Positions 9,324-18,706 of a stretch of 64,000 nucleotides of DNA are shown piece after piece. Each line of letters opens with the position of its first letter. The stretch's first letter is position 1. Source of the DNA: Robiginitomaculum sp. GTDB taxonomy: Bacteria; Pseudomonadota; Alphaproteobacteria; Caulobacterales; Maricaulaceae. The notes below the pieces were generated by a model. The model was not told the DNA's origin, made no database searches, and saw nothing but the letters and a program-made list of their open reading frames with translations. The position numbers were made by a program, and so were the translations under genes. Location of the stretch: assembly GCA_021776615.1 (NCBI GenBank), contig JAJFFO010000013.1, positions 62,001 to 126,000 on the forward strand. The letters are read 5' to 3'.

Positions 9324-9458
9324 AATGCAAGATGGCGTCAGGATGGGGCGCGTTCAGGTCCGAAATGTGGCAGTTTTGTGGTATGATCTAAAAACTTTGT
9401 AATATCGCAGCCACAACCCTAAGATAAGACCCGTCTGAGTTGAGGATTTGAAAAACAC

Positions 9459-9782
9459 TTGAATCGTCCAATCACATCAACGGTCCATTTTAACCGCGCC
9501 GAACTTACCAGTATTATGGCCATATACGGTCGCATGGTCGCCGCCGGGGAATGGCGAGATTATGCCATAGATGCGTTAAGCGACCGGGCCGTGTTTTCCA
9601 TTTTTCGCCACGCCAGCGAGATGCCGCTTTACCAGGTTGAGAGGATCCCCACCCTTGCCCGTCGGCAAGGGCAATACCGGGTGATGGCCATGGGCGGCCA
9701 AATTCTCAAACGCGGCGATGATTTGCGCCAGGTTCTCAAAGTTTTCGCCACACGCCGTTTTCGATTGGTATGCAACGAATGA
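9459..9782 (+). CDS. DUF2794 family protein
   Basis: A 107 aa cytosolic protein of unknown function, largely confined to alphaproteobacteria. The segment IYGRMVAAGEWRDYAIDALS followed by DRAVFSIFRHASEMPLYQVE and QILKRGDDLRQVLKV is characteristic. The only start consistent with the open frame is a TTG, since a stop lies 15 nt upstream. TGAGGAT lies about 13 nt upstream and may be its ribosome site. It stands alone between the exporter operon and an AT-rich gene. Confidence 0.85.
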   Translation: MNRPITSTVHFNRAELTSIMAIYGRMVAAGEWRDYAIDALSDRAVFSIFRHASEMPLYQVERIPTLARRQGQYRVMAMGGQILKRGDDLRQVLKVFATRRFRLVCNE

Positions 9783-9849
9783 CTTAATTTTTTTGAGTAT
9801 TTGGGCTAGCTTATCTTTTCAAAAATTTAAAATAATTCGGAGTGGAAGA

Positions 9850-10227
9850 ATGAGGCTATTTCTGAAAACGCTTTTAGTATTGACTTTTTTTTCAATAATG
9901 GGGGGACAATCAATGGCTGAGAGCGGTGCTGACAACGTATTTATCAAGATAGAGTTTTCTGTCAAAAGCAGCCAAAAAACTGATTTTATGGGGATTATGA
10001 GCACTTTAAATTCAGGAATGAAGACCGAACCGGGTTTTATTTTAGCGATGGTCTATGTTGACGTGGAAGATAGTGAAAAAATTACCCTTATTGAGAAATG
10101 GGAAACAAGAAAGCATCACGAAGACCATTATCAGGAAATTGTAAAAAATGGTTCTTGGCAGGGTATTCTTGAAATGCTGACAACAGAACCCGAGATGAGA
10201 TATGTGGGAGAAATTCAGGTGCACTAA
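9850..10227 (+). CDS. Exported antibiotic-biosynthesis-monooxygenase (ABM) fold protein
   Basis: A 125 aa protein with an N-terminal signal peptide (MRLFLKTLLVLTFFSIMGG, likely cleaved after SMA). A dimeric alpha/beta barrel-like domain of the ABM/quinol monooxygenase type follows, judged from FIKIEFSVKSSQKTDFMGIM, EPGFILAMVYVD and the LIEKWETRKHHEDH strand. A strong GGAGTGG ribosome site precedes the ATG. Cytosolic YgiN relatives lack a signal peptide, so this copy acts outside the cytoplasm. The gene is clearly AT-richer than its neighbours, suggesting acquisition. Substrate unknown; a NIPSNAP- or EthD-like role cannot be excluded. Confidence 0.7.
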   Translation: MRLFLKTLLVLTFFSIMGGQSMAESGADNVFIKIEFSVKSSQKTDFMGIMSTLNSGMKTEPGFILAMVYVDVEDSEKITLIEKWETRKHHEDHYQEIVKNGSWQGILEMLTTEPEMRYVGEIQVH

Positions 10228-10320
10228 TACCTCTTGGGATTTAATCACACGCTGTAGAGGTTCCGTTAAAGCTCCAAACTCTGACGTGAGCCAGTCTCCG
10301 GGCTTTTGTACCTTTTAAAA

Positions 10321-11367
10321 CTATGAGTCCGGTCCTGACAGTTTTTCCGGCGCTTTGCTTAGTTTGCGTAAATGAAACATTTCGCGTTGAATAATGACAA
10401 AGCCTGCTGCCATAGGCAGCCACAAGGTGAAACCACGATAGAGCACAATAGCCGTAACGCTCGCTTCCAGCGGCGCTCCAAATGCCACTAGCGAGGCCAC
10501 CGCGCCGCCTTCAAAAGAACCGACACCCATTGGCGTTGGCGCGAGGGTTGCGGCAACTGAGGCAAGCGCGATAGCAATAAAGCAAATGGGCAAGGAAACC
10601 GGCAGCCCAATGGAGAAGAACACAAGCCAAAGGGTCAGTGCATCCAGACCGCGTTGAAAAATTTGCAAAACTACAATTTGGGTAAAGAGCACCTTCTGCA
10701 CCGCTATGTGCGTTATTGCGATCGACACCAGATCGGCACCCTTTCGCACGATGGACCAGCGCGTCAACCAAGTTGGCATTCCCGCCGGCCTTACAATCAT
10801 GGCGCGAATTACCATCAAGATAATGGCCAGCATCGTTAGATAAAAAACGCCAACGCCGATGGGTAAGAAAATTGATGCATCGCCAATCGCGGCAAGAGAG
10901 ACAAAGCCAACTAATGCCGCCATCAAAAATGCGGCAATAAACGTGCTGCCGCCGATGATGAAGGCGGTAAACGCATGATCTTGGGATATGCCGCGGCGCC
11001 CAAGTGCATAAAGCATAAAGGCTGCGCCTGAAATACCGCCCGACGGCACTAGCTGGTCGGCAAACAATTTGGCTATGCTTAAGGGGAAAAGACCAAATAG
11101 GGAAATGGCTTTCCCGAGCCGATAAAGCACCAGCCACCAAATAAAAGCGACCGTACAATAGGTTATCAATTGGATGCCCGCCGCGAGCACCAGCCATAAA
11201 GGTTGAGCCTTCGCAATCTGTTCGGTAAAGGCGCTGATTTCGCTAAACCTAAAAACCACCATAAGCAGCGCGGCAAGGGCAATCAGACCAATCAGGAGCA
11301 TCGCCAGTCGCCGACGATTTGAGCGCCCATTTTTATTTGGCGGTTTTGACGGCTCTTTCACGCTCAT
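10321..11367 (-). CDS. UPF0104 / lysylphosphatidylglycerol synthase transmembrane-type protein
   Basis: A 348 aa integral membrane protein with about eight hydrophobic helices of the YbhN/UPF0104 (LPG_synthase_TM) family. It contains the family-typical KLFADQLVPSGGISGAAFML and the late segment PTPMGVGSFEGGAVASLVAF. There is no catalytic lysyltransferase domain, so it is not a complete MprF. In related proteins this flippase-like part is implicated in lipid or hopanoid trafficking; the substrate here is unknown. The start codon lies 12 nt downstream of the xseA stop, so it is probably co-transcribed with xseA. Confidence 0.85.
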   Translation of the reverse strand: MSVKEPSKPPNKNGRSNRRRLAMLLIGLIALAALLMVVFRFSEISAFTEQIAKAQPLWLVLAAGIQLITYCTVAFIWWLVLYRLGKAISLFGLFPLSIAKLFADQLVPSGGISGAAFMLYALGRRGISQDHAFTAFIIGGSTFIAAFLMAALVGFVSLAAIGDASIFLPIGVGVFYLTMLAIILMVIRAMIVRPAGMPTWLTRWSIVRKGADLVSIAITHIAVQKVLFTQIVVLQIFQRGLDALTLWLVFFSIGLPVSLPICFIAIALASVAATLAPTPMGVGSFEGGAVASLVAFGAPLEASVTAIVLYRGFTLWLPMAAGFVIIQREMFHLRKLSKAPEKLSGPDS

Positions 11368-11379
11368 AATACGTCTCGC

Positions 11380-13017
11380 CTAAAACAAACTGCCCTGCCC
11401 CGGTGTGCCCTTAACCGCTTTGCTTTTAACAGGTTTAGGACTTCGTGGCTTTAGCCCAGGCTTTGGCTTAAATGGCTCATTATCTGTGCCATCTTCAATA
11501 CGCGCCTGGCGACGAATATCGCTAAATTGCAAATCAACCGCTTCACCCGCCTGCAACGCCGCGCCGGTTCGGACAAGGCTGCCATCCTGCCGGTGCACCA
11601 AAGCAAAGCCTCGCGCCAAAACCCCTTCATGGGATAAGGAGCGCAATAATTTGGCCGCGCTGTCCACTTTATACCCGTGTTCGCGCAAAGCCCGTTGCAT
11701 GGCCGCATGACCTCGTTGCCAAAGTGTGTGCAGGTTTTGCTGGTGGTTTTGCAACGCTTGACGCGGGGCTTGGCGCGCCAGCCGCGCCGCCATAACCACA
11801 ATACGATCGCCATTTTGCGTTGATAATCGCCGATTTCCCTGCTGCAAGCGCCTGCTTAGGGCGTCAATTTCCTCGAAACGGCGGGTAATGGCGGTTTGCA
11901 GACCCTGCGGCCGTAATCGCCCGGCAATGCCCGACAGGCGCTGTGCACGCGCATCCAGCCCGCTCTCCAAACCCCGCATCAACCGCGCCGCCACATAATC
12001 AAAGCGCTGCGATAGCACACCAAGAAGGTCCTCCGGGCGCGGTAAGCCACGAGCGGCAGCACGCAATTCAGTCTGTTTGCGCAATTGCAGGCTGGTCACC
12101 GCGCTGGAAAGGCGCATTTGCTGATTTTGCAAACTGTTCAACAGCTCAGTGCGCACTGGAACTGCCATTTCCGCAGCACCGGTCGGCGTTGGCGCGCGCC
12201 GGTCGGCGACATAATCCAGCAAGGTCCAGTCGGTTTCATGGCCAATTGCAGAAATCAGCGGAATTTTCGAACCAGCTGCCGCGCGCACCACATTTTCTTC
12301 ATTAAAGCCCCATAAATCCTCAATCGAGCCGCCGCCACGGGCGACGATTAACAGATCAGGCCTCGGCACCGGGCCATCCTTTGGCAAAGCATTAAACCCG
12401 GCAATGGCGGTGCTGACTTGCTCGGCAGCTTTGTCGCCCTGCACCAAAACTGGCCACAACAGGACATGGCGCGGAAACCGATCGGCCAAACGATGTAAAA
12501 TGTCGCGAATTACCGCACCGGTCGGCGAGGTAATCACGCCAATGGTTTGCGGCAAAAACGGTATTGGTTGTTTATGGGCGTCGTCAAAAAGTCCTTCCGC
12601 CTGAAATTTTTTACGCCGCTCTTCCAACAGCGCCATTAACGCACCGGCGCCCGCCGGTTCCAGCTTCTCAATAATCAATTGGTATTGTGACCGGCCCGGA
12701 TAGGTCGACAATCGCCCTTCGGCAATCACTTCGAGACCCTCTTCCGGTGCAAAACGAAATTTCGAGGCCACGCCTTTCCAGACAATGGATGAAATTACCG
12801 CCCGGTCGTCTTTGAGGTCCATATACACATGGCCGGAGCGAGCAATGGTCACGCGCCCTAACTCGCCGCGCACCCGCACATGGCCATAGGTTTCTTCCAC
12901 CGTGCGTTTTAGCGCGCCGGCAAGCTCGGACACGGTAAATTCATGGGCATTGGATGTTGATACTTCTGACAAGTCGGCGAATCCCGGTAAGAGTTTATGC
13001 GCACAGTTTATCAACAC
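11380..13017 (-). CDS. xseA: Exodeoxyribonuclease VII large subunit XseA
   Basis: Catalytic subunit of the ssDNA exonuclease that works with XseB. The order is an N-terminal OB-fold (EFTVSELAGALKRTVEETYG, then HVYMDLKDD), a catalytic domain with GVITSPTGAVIRDILHR and the ARGGGSIEDLWGFNEE motif, a long alpha-helical coiled region, and a Lys/Pro-rich tail. The start is uncertain: a TTG beginning LSEVSTSNAHEF, about 15 codons later, fits the family better than the first ATG. The gene is divergent from purD, whose start is only about 20 nt away. XseB is not in the window. Confidence 0.93.
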   Translation of the reverse strand: MLINCAHKLLPGFADLSEVSTSNAHEFTVSELAGALKRTVEETYGHVRVRGELGRVTIARSGHVYMDLKDDRAVISSIVWKGVASKFRFAPEEGLEVIAEGRLSTYPGRSQYQLIIEKLEPAGAGALMALLEERRKKFQAEGLFDDAHKQPIPFLPQTIGVITSPTGAVIRDILHRLADRFPRHVLLWPVLVQGDKAAEQVSTAIAGFNALPKDGPVPRPDLLIVARGGGSIEDLWGFNEENVVRAAAGSKIPLISAIGHETDWTLLDYVADRRAPTPTGAAEMAVPVRTELLNSLQNQQMRLSSAVTSLQLRKQTELRAAARGLPRPEDLLGVLSQRFDYVAARLMRGLESGLDARAQRLSGIAGRLRPQGLQTAITRRFEEIDALSRRLQQGNRRLSTQNGDRIVVMAARLARQAPRQALQNHQQNLHTLWQRGHAAMQRALREHGYKVDSAAKLLRSLSHEGVLARGFALVHRQDGSLVRTGAALQAGEAVDLQFSDIRRQARIEDGTDNEPFKPKPGLKPRSPKPVKSKAVKGTPGQGSLF

Positions 13018-13037
13018 TTACGATGATGGGGAAAGTG

Positions 13038-14321
13038 ATGAAAGTTCTGCTGATCGGCGGCGGTGGGCGCGAGCACGCCCTTGGCTGGAAAATTACTCAA
13101 AGCCCGCTGGTTGATGAACTTGTCTGCGCGCCGGGCAATCCGGGTTTGGCAGCGTTGGGACGTTGCGAGCCGGTAAGTGCCGAGGATGTCCCGGCGCTGA
13201 CCGCTTTGGCGCTGGCAGAACGCCCGGATCTGGTGGTCATTGGCCCTGAAGCACCGTTGGCTGGCGGATTGGCGGATCACTTGACCGCGCACGGCATGAT
13301 GGTTTTCGGCCCATCAGCCAAGGCCGCGCAATTGGAAAGCTCCAAAGCCTTTACCAAGGAATTTTGTGATCGCCATGCCATCCCCACCGCCGGTTATCGC
13401 ACGGTCAAAACAACTGCTGAGGCAAATGAATATTTGCAAATGCTGGCACCGCCCTTTGTGCTCAAAGCCGATGGCCTCGCCGCCGGTAAGGGCGTGGTCA
13501 TTGCGCAAGATTTGCAAGAAGCGCAACAAGCCGCCGCGACCTTGTTAGACGGCCAGTTCGGCAGCGCTTCAAAAACGCTGGTGATTGAAGAATTCCTGCA
13601 TGGCGTCGAAGCCTCTTTCTTTGCCTTTAGCGATGGGCGCCATGTTGTACCGCTTATCGCCGCACAAGATCATAAACGCGCTTTTGACGGTGATCTTGGC
13701 CCCAATACCGGCGGCATGGGCGCTTTTTCCCCGGCACCCCAAATGGATGAGGCCATGACGGCGCGGGTGATGAAAGAGATCATATTACCAACCATTACCG
13801 GCATGGCTGCTGAGGGTAATCCGTTCATTGGCGTCTTGTTCGCGGGCCTGATGATCGGATCGACGGGACCAAAGTTGATTGAGTATAATGTCCGCTTTGG
13901 CGACCCGGAATGTCAGGTTTTGATGATGCGCTTGCAAAGCGACCTCTTACCCCTGCTATTGGCCTGTGCCCAAGGCGATCTGACCAACGCAGCTAACCGT
14001 CCTCCGGCACCGCAATGGGATGAACGCGCTTGTGCCAGTGTGGTGATGGCGGCCAAGGGCTATCCCGACACCTATCAAAAACATCTGGCCTTGAGCTTGC
14101 CAAAACAAACAGCGCCAGCCGTGCAAATATTTCATGCGGGCACAACGCTTGATAAGCAAGACATGCTGGTTTCCAATGGCGGCCGGGTTTTGGCGGTTAC
14201 CGCGCTTGGCGCGAATGTCACCGAAGCGGCGGCCATGGCCTATCAAGAATGTGATCGGATTAATTTTCCGGACGGCTTTTACCGTACCGACATTGGCGCT
14301 AGTGTCCGTCCGGCAAAATAA
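13038..14321 (+). CDS. purD: Phosphoribosylamine-glycine ligase PurD (GAR synthetase)
   Basis: ATP-grasp enzyme joining glycine to 5-phosphoribosylamine in purine synthesis. The 427 aa product is normal for the family. It starts MKVLLIGGGGREHALGWK and has FVLKADGLAAGKGVVIA, DHKRAFDGDLGPNTGGMGAFSP and YNVRFGDPECQ. I placed the start at 13038, since earlier in-frame ATGs precede the family's N-terminal Rossmann motif. The short divergent spacing to xseA implies overlapping promoters. Confidence 0.96.
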   Translation: MKVLLIGGGGREHALGWKITQSPLVDELVCAPGNPGLAALGRCEPVSAEDVPALTALALAERPDLVVIGPEAPLAGGLADHLTAHGMMVFGPSAKAAQLESSKAFTKEFCDRHAIPTAGYRTVKTTAEANEYLQMLAPPFVLKADGLAAGKGVVIAQDLQEAQQAAATLLDGQFGSASKTLVIEEFLHGVEASFFAFSDGRHVVPLIAAQDHKRAFDGDLGPNTGGMGAFSPAPQMDEAMTARVMKEIILPTITGMAAEGNPFIGVLFAGLMIGSTGPKLIEYNVRFGDPECQVLMMRLQSDLLPLLLACAQGDLTNAANRPPAPQWDERACASVVMAAKGYPDTYQKHLALSLPKQTAPAVQIFHAGTTLDKQDMLVSNGGRVLAVTALGANVTEAAAMAYQECDRINFPDGFYRTDIGASVRPAK

Positions 14322-14341
14322 TAAACAAGCAGGGGACGATC

Positions 14342-15652
14342 ATGACGGCAAAAGCACTGGCGATTGGTATTAGCATGGCATTGGCCGGTTTGGCGGGCAT
14401 GGCGACGCCGGCATTGGCCCATACACGCGCCGTGCAATGCAAGGCGGTATTGGATCGGCCCGGTGAAGCCCCGCGCGGCCCCTCGACCATTTTGGTCAGC
14501 CATGAGGGTAAGGTTTTGGAAATTCGCGATGGCTTTGTCAGTGTTGATGGCGCGGAAGTCGTAAACTTGCAAACCAAGTTTTGCCTGCCCGGCCTGATCG
14601 ACAGCCATGTACACCTCACGTCAGAGCTTAGTCCAACCGGACGCCTGGACGCGGTCACCCATTCTGACGCGGATTGGGCGATGAATGCGGCCAAATTTTC
14701 CCGCCAGACCTTGATGGCGGGTTTTACCAGCGTGCAGGACCTTGGCGCGCGCGGCGAAGATGCGATTTACGCGGTTCGAGATGCGATTAATCGCGGCGAC
14801 ATGGTCGGGCCGCGCATTCGCGCCGCCGGGCAAACCATTAGCGCGTCGGGCGGCCATGGCGACCCGCGCCACGGGTATGCCGAAGCCATCGCCGCCGCTT
14901 TGCACCGTCCGGCTATATGTAATGGTGCTGACGACTGCCGCCGCGCCGTACGCGAAAACGTCCGTCAGGGCGCAGATGTCATCAAGATTACGGCCACGGG
15001 CGGCGTATTGTCCAATACCGCCGCCGGTACGGAACAACAGTTTTTTGATGATGAAATGGCCAATATTGTCAAAGCTGCACACTTTATGGGGCGGCAGGTT
15101 ACCGCACACGCCCATGGCAAAGGCGGGATTGAAGCGGCCCTGCGCGCCGGTGTGGATTCGATAGAACACGGCACCTATCTCGACAAGGAAACCGTAGCCC
15201 TGTTCAAAAAATACAATGCCACCTTAGTGCCAACCGTATTAGCCGGGGCAACCGTGGTCGAGATGGCCAATGATCCAGATGGTTTTTTGCCACCACCATC
15301 GCGCAAAAAAGCCCTTGAAGTTGGACCGCAAATGATTGCCATGTTGCGCATGGCCCATGATGGCGGCGTTAATGTTGCTTTTGGTACGGATTCTGGCGTT
15401 TCCAGCCATGGAGACAATGCGCGCGAATTTGGATTGATGATTGAAGCAGGCTTTACGCCCATGGAAGCCATTCAAGCGGCCACCATAGTCGCTGCCAAGC
15501 ATTTACAGATGGGCGACAGTCTTGGCTCTTTGGAAAGTGGAAAATTTGCCGACATCATTGCGGTTAACACCAACCCCCTCGACGATGTGACCGCTCTTGA
15601 AGATGTTACCTTTGTGATGAAGGGTGGGAAAATATATAAAAACAAGCCCTGA
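14342..15652 (+). CDS. Exported metal-dependent amidohydrolase (prolidase/imidazolonepropionase-like)
   Basis: A 436 aa amidohydrolase-superfamily protein with a Sec signal peptide (MTAKALAIGISMALAGLAGM, cleavage after ALA). Metal ligands are visible as the HxH in LIDSHVHLTSE, the likely carboxylated lysine in DVIKITATGG, histidines in VTAHAHG and SIEHGTYLD, and the Asp in AFGTDSGV. Family members of this type hydrolyse Xaa-Pro or acylated dipeptides, but the substrate cannot be read from sequence. The ribosome site AGGGGAC lies 7 nt upstream. It is 20 nt after purD, though the periplasmic location makes a functional link unlikely. Confidence 0.85.
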   Translation: MTAKALAIGISMALAGLAGMATPALAHTRAVQCKAVLDRPGEAPRGPSTILVSHEGKVLEIRDGFVSVDGAEVVNLQTKFCLPGLIDSHVHLTSELSPTGRLDAVTHSDADWAMNAAKFSRQTLMAGFTSVQDLGARGEDAIYAVRDAINRGDMVGPRIRAAGQTISASGGHGDPRHGYAEAIAAALHRPAICNGADDCRRAVRENVRQGADVIKITATGGVLSNTAAGTEQQFFDDEMANIVKAAHFMGRQVTAHAHGKGGIEAALRAGVDSIEHGTYLDKETVALFKKYNATLVPTVLAGATVVEMANDPDGFLPPPSRKKALEVGPQMIAMLRMAHDGGVNVAFGTDSGVSSHGDNAREFGLMIEAGFTPMEAIQAATIVAAKHLQMGDSLGSLESGKFADIIAVNTNPLDDVTALEDVTFVMKGGKIYKNKP

Positions 15653-15685
15653 ATCTGGGCTCCGGACTTAGAGGCAGGAGCTAAA

Positions 15686-17833
15686 TTAGATCGCTTCGAC
15701 CCGGCTTGTTCCGCTGTCAGTTTCGGAAATGCCAGTTTCCGGGTTTTTTGCTGGTTTATCGACTTCCAACAGCGCCTTGAACAAGGATTTTGGGTCGATG
15801 GGTTTGGAGACATAGCCATTCATGCCGGCATCAAGATATTGCTGACGGTCGCCGGGCATCGCATTGGCGGTCAAGGCAATAATTGGTACATCACGCGAGG
15901 CGCCATCACCATCGCGAATCATGCGGGTAGCAATGATTCCGTCCAGCACCGGCATTTGAACATCCATAAGGATAAGGTCGAATTTTTGTGCATTCGCCAG
16001 TTCAACTGCCTGCTCACCATTCTCGGCTTCAGCAAGCTCGGCGGACGAAGACCCCAGTAAAGCCTTCAGCACCGTCCGGTTAATCTTAATATCATCTACA
16101 ATCAAAATTGACTGCCAATTTTGCACCGCCGCCTCTACCAGTTTTTTCTTTAATTCAGTTTTTGTCGGCGCAGGCAGAATGGCAGGGGCGTCATTGCCGA
16201 CAATATCGCGCCCGATTGGTGCAGCGGTGATGGTAAAACTGAAGGTCGAGCCTTTGCCTGGCTCCGAAGTCACCGTGAACTCCCCATCCATAAGCTTTAC
16301 TATTTTTTCGCTGATAGACAGGCCAAGACCGGTACCGCCAAAACGGCGCGAAATACTGGAATTCGCTTGGCCGAAGGCGGAGAAAAGTTTTTCCTGTTGC
16401 GCTTTTTCAATGCCGATACCGGTATCAGTAACCGAAAACCGCAATTGCGGCGTGTCGGCATCCTGCTTTGCTTCCAACCGAATAGTAATGCCGCCTGCAG
16501 GGGTAAATTTCAGAGCGTTTGAAAGAAGATTGCTGATTACCTGACGCAATCGTGCGTCGTCGCCGCGCACCAGAGCCGGAAGATCGCCGACGGTCTCAAT
16601 GTTAAAGGTGATATTCTTGTTTTCGATAGTTGTCCGCCACAACATCGCAACTTCGTTCAACATCTCAACCGGATCAAACGCACGATCTTCAAGCTCAAGC
16701 TTGCCAACCTCAATTTTGCTGAGGTCGAGAAGGTCATTGAGGATCACCATCATCGCTTCGCCAGATTTCTTAATCACCTGAGCTTGGCGCTTGCTTTCCA
16801 GGGGAATATCAGAGTCCACCAGCGCACCGGCCATGCCCAGCACGCCGTTCATTGGCGTACGAATTTCGTGGCTCACGGTGGCGAGAAATTCTGACTTAGC
16901 CTGCGAAGCGGCCTCCGCATTATGTCGCGCTTCGACCAATTCTGAAATATCCATGACATCCCCGGCCATGGCGATAACACGCCCTTTAGCGTTGCGCTGG
17001 GATTTGCCGGTCATTCGCAACCAACGCAAACTCCCATCATCGGTCTGCACCCGCAAGCTAACATCAAATGGCTGCTCGCCGCGCAAATACTTCCTAAACG
17101 CTTCTTCGAGAACATGATAATCTTCGCTGAAAACAGCGCTGAATCCTGTGCCACGTTTGGCTTTAGCATGCAGGCTCGAGAGACCCATTATACGGCGCGC
17201 CGAGGCGGAGAGATATTCCATGTCGGCCTCAAAGTCGACATGCCACAGGCCTGAGGTCGAGCCCGCCAAGGCTAGATCTGTGCGTGCTTCGGTCTCCAAT
17301 TGCAGCATGCTGGTAGCGACCGCTGGTGCAAAATGTGTCAGCGCTTTAAGTTCCCGGTCCAAACTATCGCGCTCATTTTTCCACAGCGCCACGATAAGGC
17401 CCACACACACACCTTCTTCATCAAATAAAGGCACCCCGGCATAGGAATGTAGACCAAGTTCAACGAGGTCGGTATCAGCCGGAAAGCAGGCGGCCACTTT
17501 CTTGCAAATAGCGAGAGGACAACCAGTATCAAAAACCGTCTCACATGGCGTACCTGCAAGGTCATAATTATAATGATCCAACGCCCCATCAAGGTCGTAA
17601 AAGGAGTAGGTTTCTACAGGGTGGTTTTTGGATTTTATGCGGCTGAGAAACAGCATGTCCGCGCCCAAGGCCTCGCCCGCGGCTTGCACAAAATGATTAG
17701 CAAGCATGCCTGCACCTTGGGCAAGCAGATTCAGGGAAATATCGGACAGCAATTCCCGAACGTCTCTATCCATAGACAGCGTCTTCTGCCCATGCGTCTT
17801 TGCACTTTTGTCGATTGCTGACCGCACAGCCAC
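15686..17833 (-). CDS. Hybrid sensor histidine kinase / response regulator (GAF-PAS-HisKA-HATPase-REC)
   Basis: A 715 aa cytoplasmic signalling protein with no transmembrane helix. GAF-like sensor at about 30-180; PAS at about 185-300; HisKA with phospho-accepting H322 in FLATVSHEIRTPMNG; HATPase with NLLSNALKFT, DTGIGI and GGTGLGLSI; receiver at about 575-690 with phospho-acceptor D624 in LILMDVQMPVLDG and K677. There is no output or HPt domain, so a phosphotransfer partner must lie elsewhere. The start is a GTG; a second GTG two codons later has better spacing from GGGGA. Ligand unknown. Confidence 0.92.
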   Translation of the reverse strand: MAVRSAIDKSAKTHGQKTLSMDRDVRELLSDISLNLLAQGAGMLANHFVQAAGEALGADMLFLSRIKSKNHPVETYSFYDLDGALDHYNYDLAGTPCETVFDTGCPLAICKKVAACFPADTDLVELGLHSYAGVPLFDEEGVCVGLIVALWKNERDSLDRELKALTHFAPAVATSMLQLETEARTDLALAGSTSGLWHVDFEADMEYLSASARRIMGLSSLHAKAKRGTGFSAVFSEDYHVLEEAFRKYLRGEQPFDVSLRVQTDDGSLRWLRMTGKSQRNAKGRVIAMAGDVMDISELVEARHNAEAASQAKSEFLATVSHEIRTPMNGVLGMAGALVDSDIPLESKRQAQVIKKSGEAMMVILNDLLDLSKIEVGKLELEDRAFDPVEMLNEVAMLWRTTIENKNITFNIETVGDLPALVRGDDARLRQVISNLLSNALKFTPAGGITIRLEAKQDADTPQLRFSVTDTGIGIEKAQQEKLFSAFGQANSSISRRFGGTGLGLSISEKIVKLMDGEFTVTSEPGKGSTFSFTITAAPIGRDIVGNDAPAILPAPTKTELKKKLVEAAVQNWQSILIVDDIKINRTVLKALLGSSSAELAEAENGEQAVELANAQKFDLILMDVQMPVLDGIIATRMIRDGDGASRDVPIIALTANAMPGDRQQYLDAGMNGYVSKPIDPKSLFKALLEVDKPAKNPETGISETDSGTSRVEAI

Positions 17834-17910
17834 TCCCCGAATAATTGCTGACAGGGTATTAGGCCTTTCAAGTTACCAATAGGTGAAAATTCAACAAAAA
17901 TAGAATTTGT

Positions 17911-18627
17911 TTATCGCAAAACTTTTTGCTTTGGACGTAACAAAAATCTGTGCCAAAGAAGTATAATACCAGTAATTGAAAATAAAAACGCCGAAGCCGC
18001 GAAGGCAATCAGCCAGGGACTGTTGAAGTTTTTCCGTTCTCCATAATCCATAATATGCAACATCCAGAAAAAATCGTAAAACCGCCATATACTGGATCGA
18101 TGCGCACGAACATTTGCGGTATTGGGGTCAATCCAGACTGCATACCCTTCAGGGCTTACAAACTCCACGCGCCAAAACGGGCCATCAAAGCGCACTTCTA
18201 CCGGGCCTTTTTCCACCCAGGAAATTGTGCGGATTTCCCCTTTGCCCGCAAAGTCTGCCAACGCGGTTTTACGCGCCGCTGTTGCGTCAATCGGGCTAAG
18301 AAGTTCGCCGGTGTAAGCATCGACGAGGGCACCTTCAGTTTCAGTTTCAGGCGTTTGCACCGTATAAACCGGGCGGCCAAGCCAGCGATGCAATTTCGCA
18401 TTTATCAGCCCGCCAAGACCGGCTTTTTGCGCCGCAGTGATGGGAGAGAGGATGCTCGCATCGGTAATAATGTCATCAACTGGTTCCGCAATAAGGTGTT
18501 CTGAGCGCACCTTTGCCAGCGGCAATACGCTCATCACCAGACCGCCTGCGGTCCACAGAACAATCTGCAGGCCGACAAACAGCCCTATCCATTTGTGGAT
18601 GCGCGTGAGTATGGCAAAAAACTTCAT
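17911..18627 (-). CDS. PepSY-domain membrane protein
   Basis: A 238 aa protein with an N-terminal helix (HKWIGLFVGLQIVLWTAGGL), a periplasmic PepSY-type domain rich in short beta-strand segments, and a C-terminal helix (LIAFAASAFLFSITGIILL) ending in basic residues. Proteins of this PepSY-associated class often accompany siderophore receptors or heme/flavin ferric reductases, but here it stands alone. The ribosome site AAGGAAA is well placed. Two direct copies of GTGTCGCACT lie just upstream and may control it. Confidence 0.75.
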   Translation of the reverse strand: MKFFAILTRIHKWIGLFVGLQIVLWTAGGLVMSVLPLAKVRSEHLIAEPVDDIITDASILSPITAAQKAGLGGLINAKLHRWLGRPVYTVQTPETETEGALVDAYTGELLSPIDATAARKTALADFAGKGEIRTISWVEKGPVEVRFDGPFWRVEFVSPEGYAVWIDPNTANVRAHRSSIWRFYDFFWMLHIMDYGERKNFNSPWLIAFAASAFLFSITGIILLWHRFLLRPKQKVLR

Positions 18628-18645
18628 AATTATATTTCCTTAGAA

Positions 18646-18669
18646 GTGTCGCACTAGAGGTGTCGCACT
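18646..18669. repeat. Direct repeat GTGTCGCACT x2, 14-bp period, upstream of PepSY gene
   Basis: The 10-mer GTGTCGCACT occurs at 18646-18655 and 18660-18669, 19-42 nt upstream of the PepSY start codon. The first copy, taken with its preceding A, is itself a short inverted repeat (AGTG-TCG-CACT). The spacing and position suit a transcription-factor binding site, but no known regulator motif was recognised. Confidence 0.4.
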
Positions 18670-18706
18670 TTTAGTGGCTTACGGACTAGACACCAGGATT
18701 TAGACT

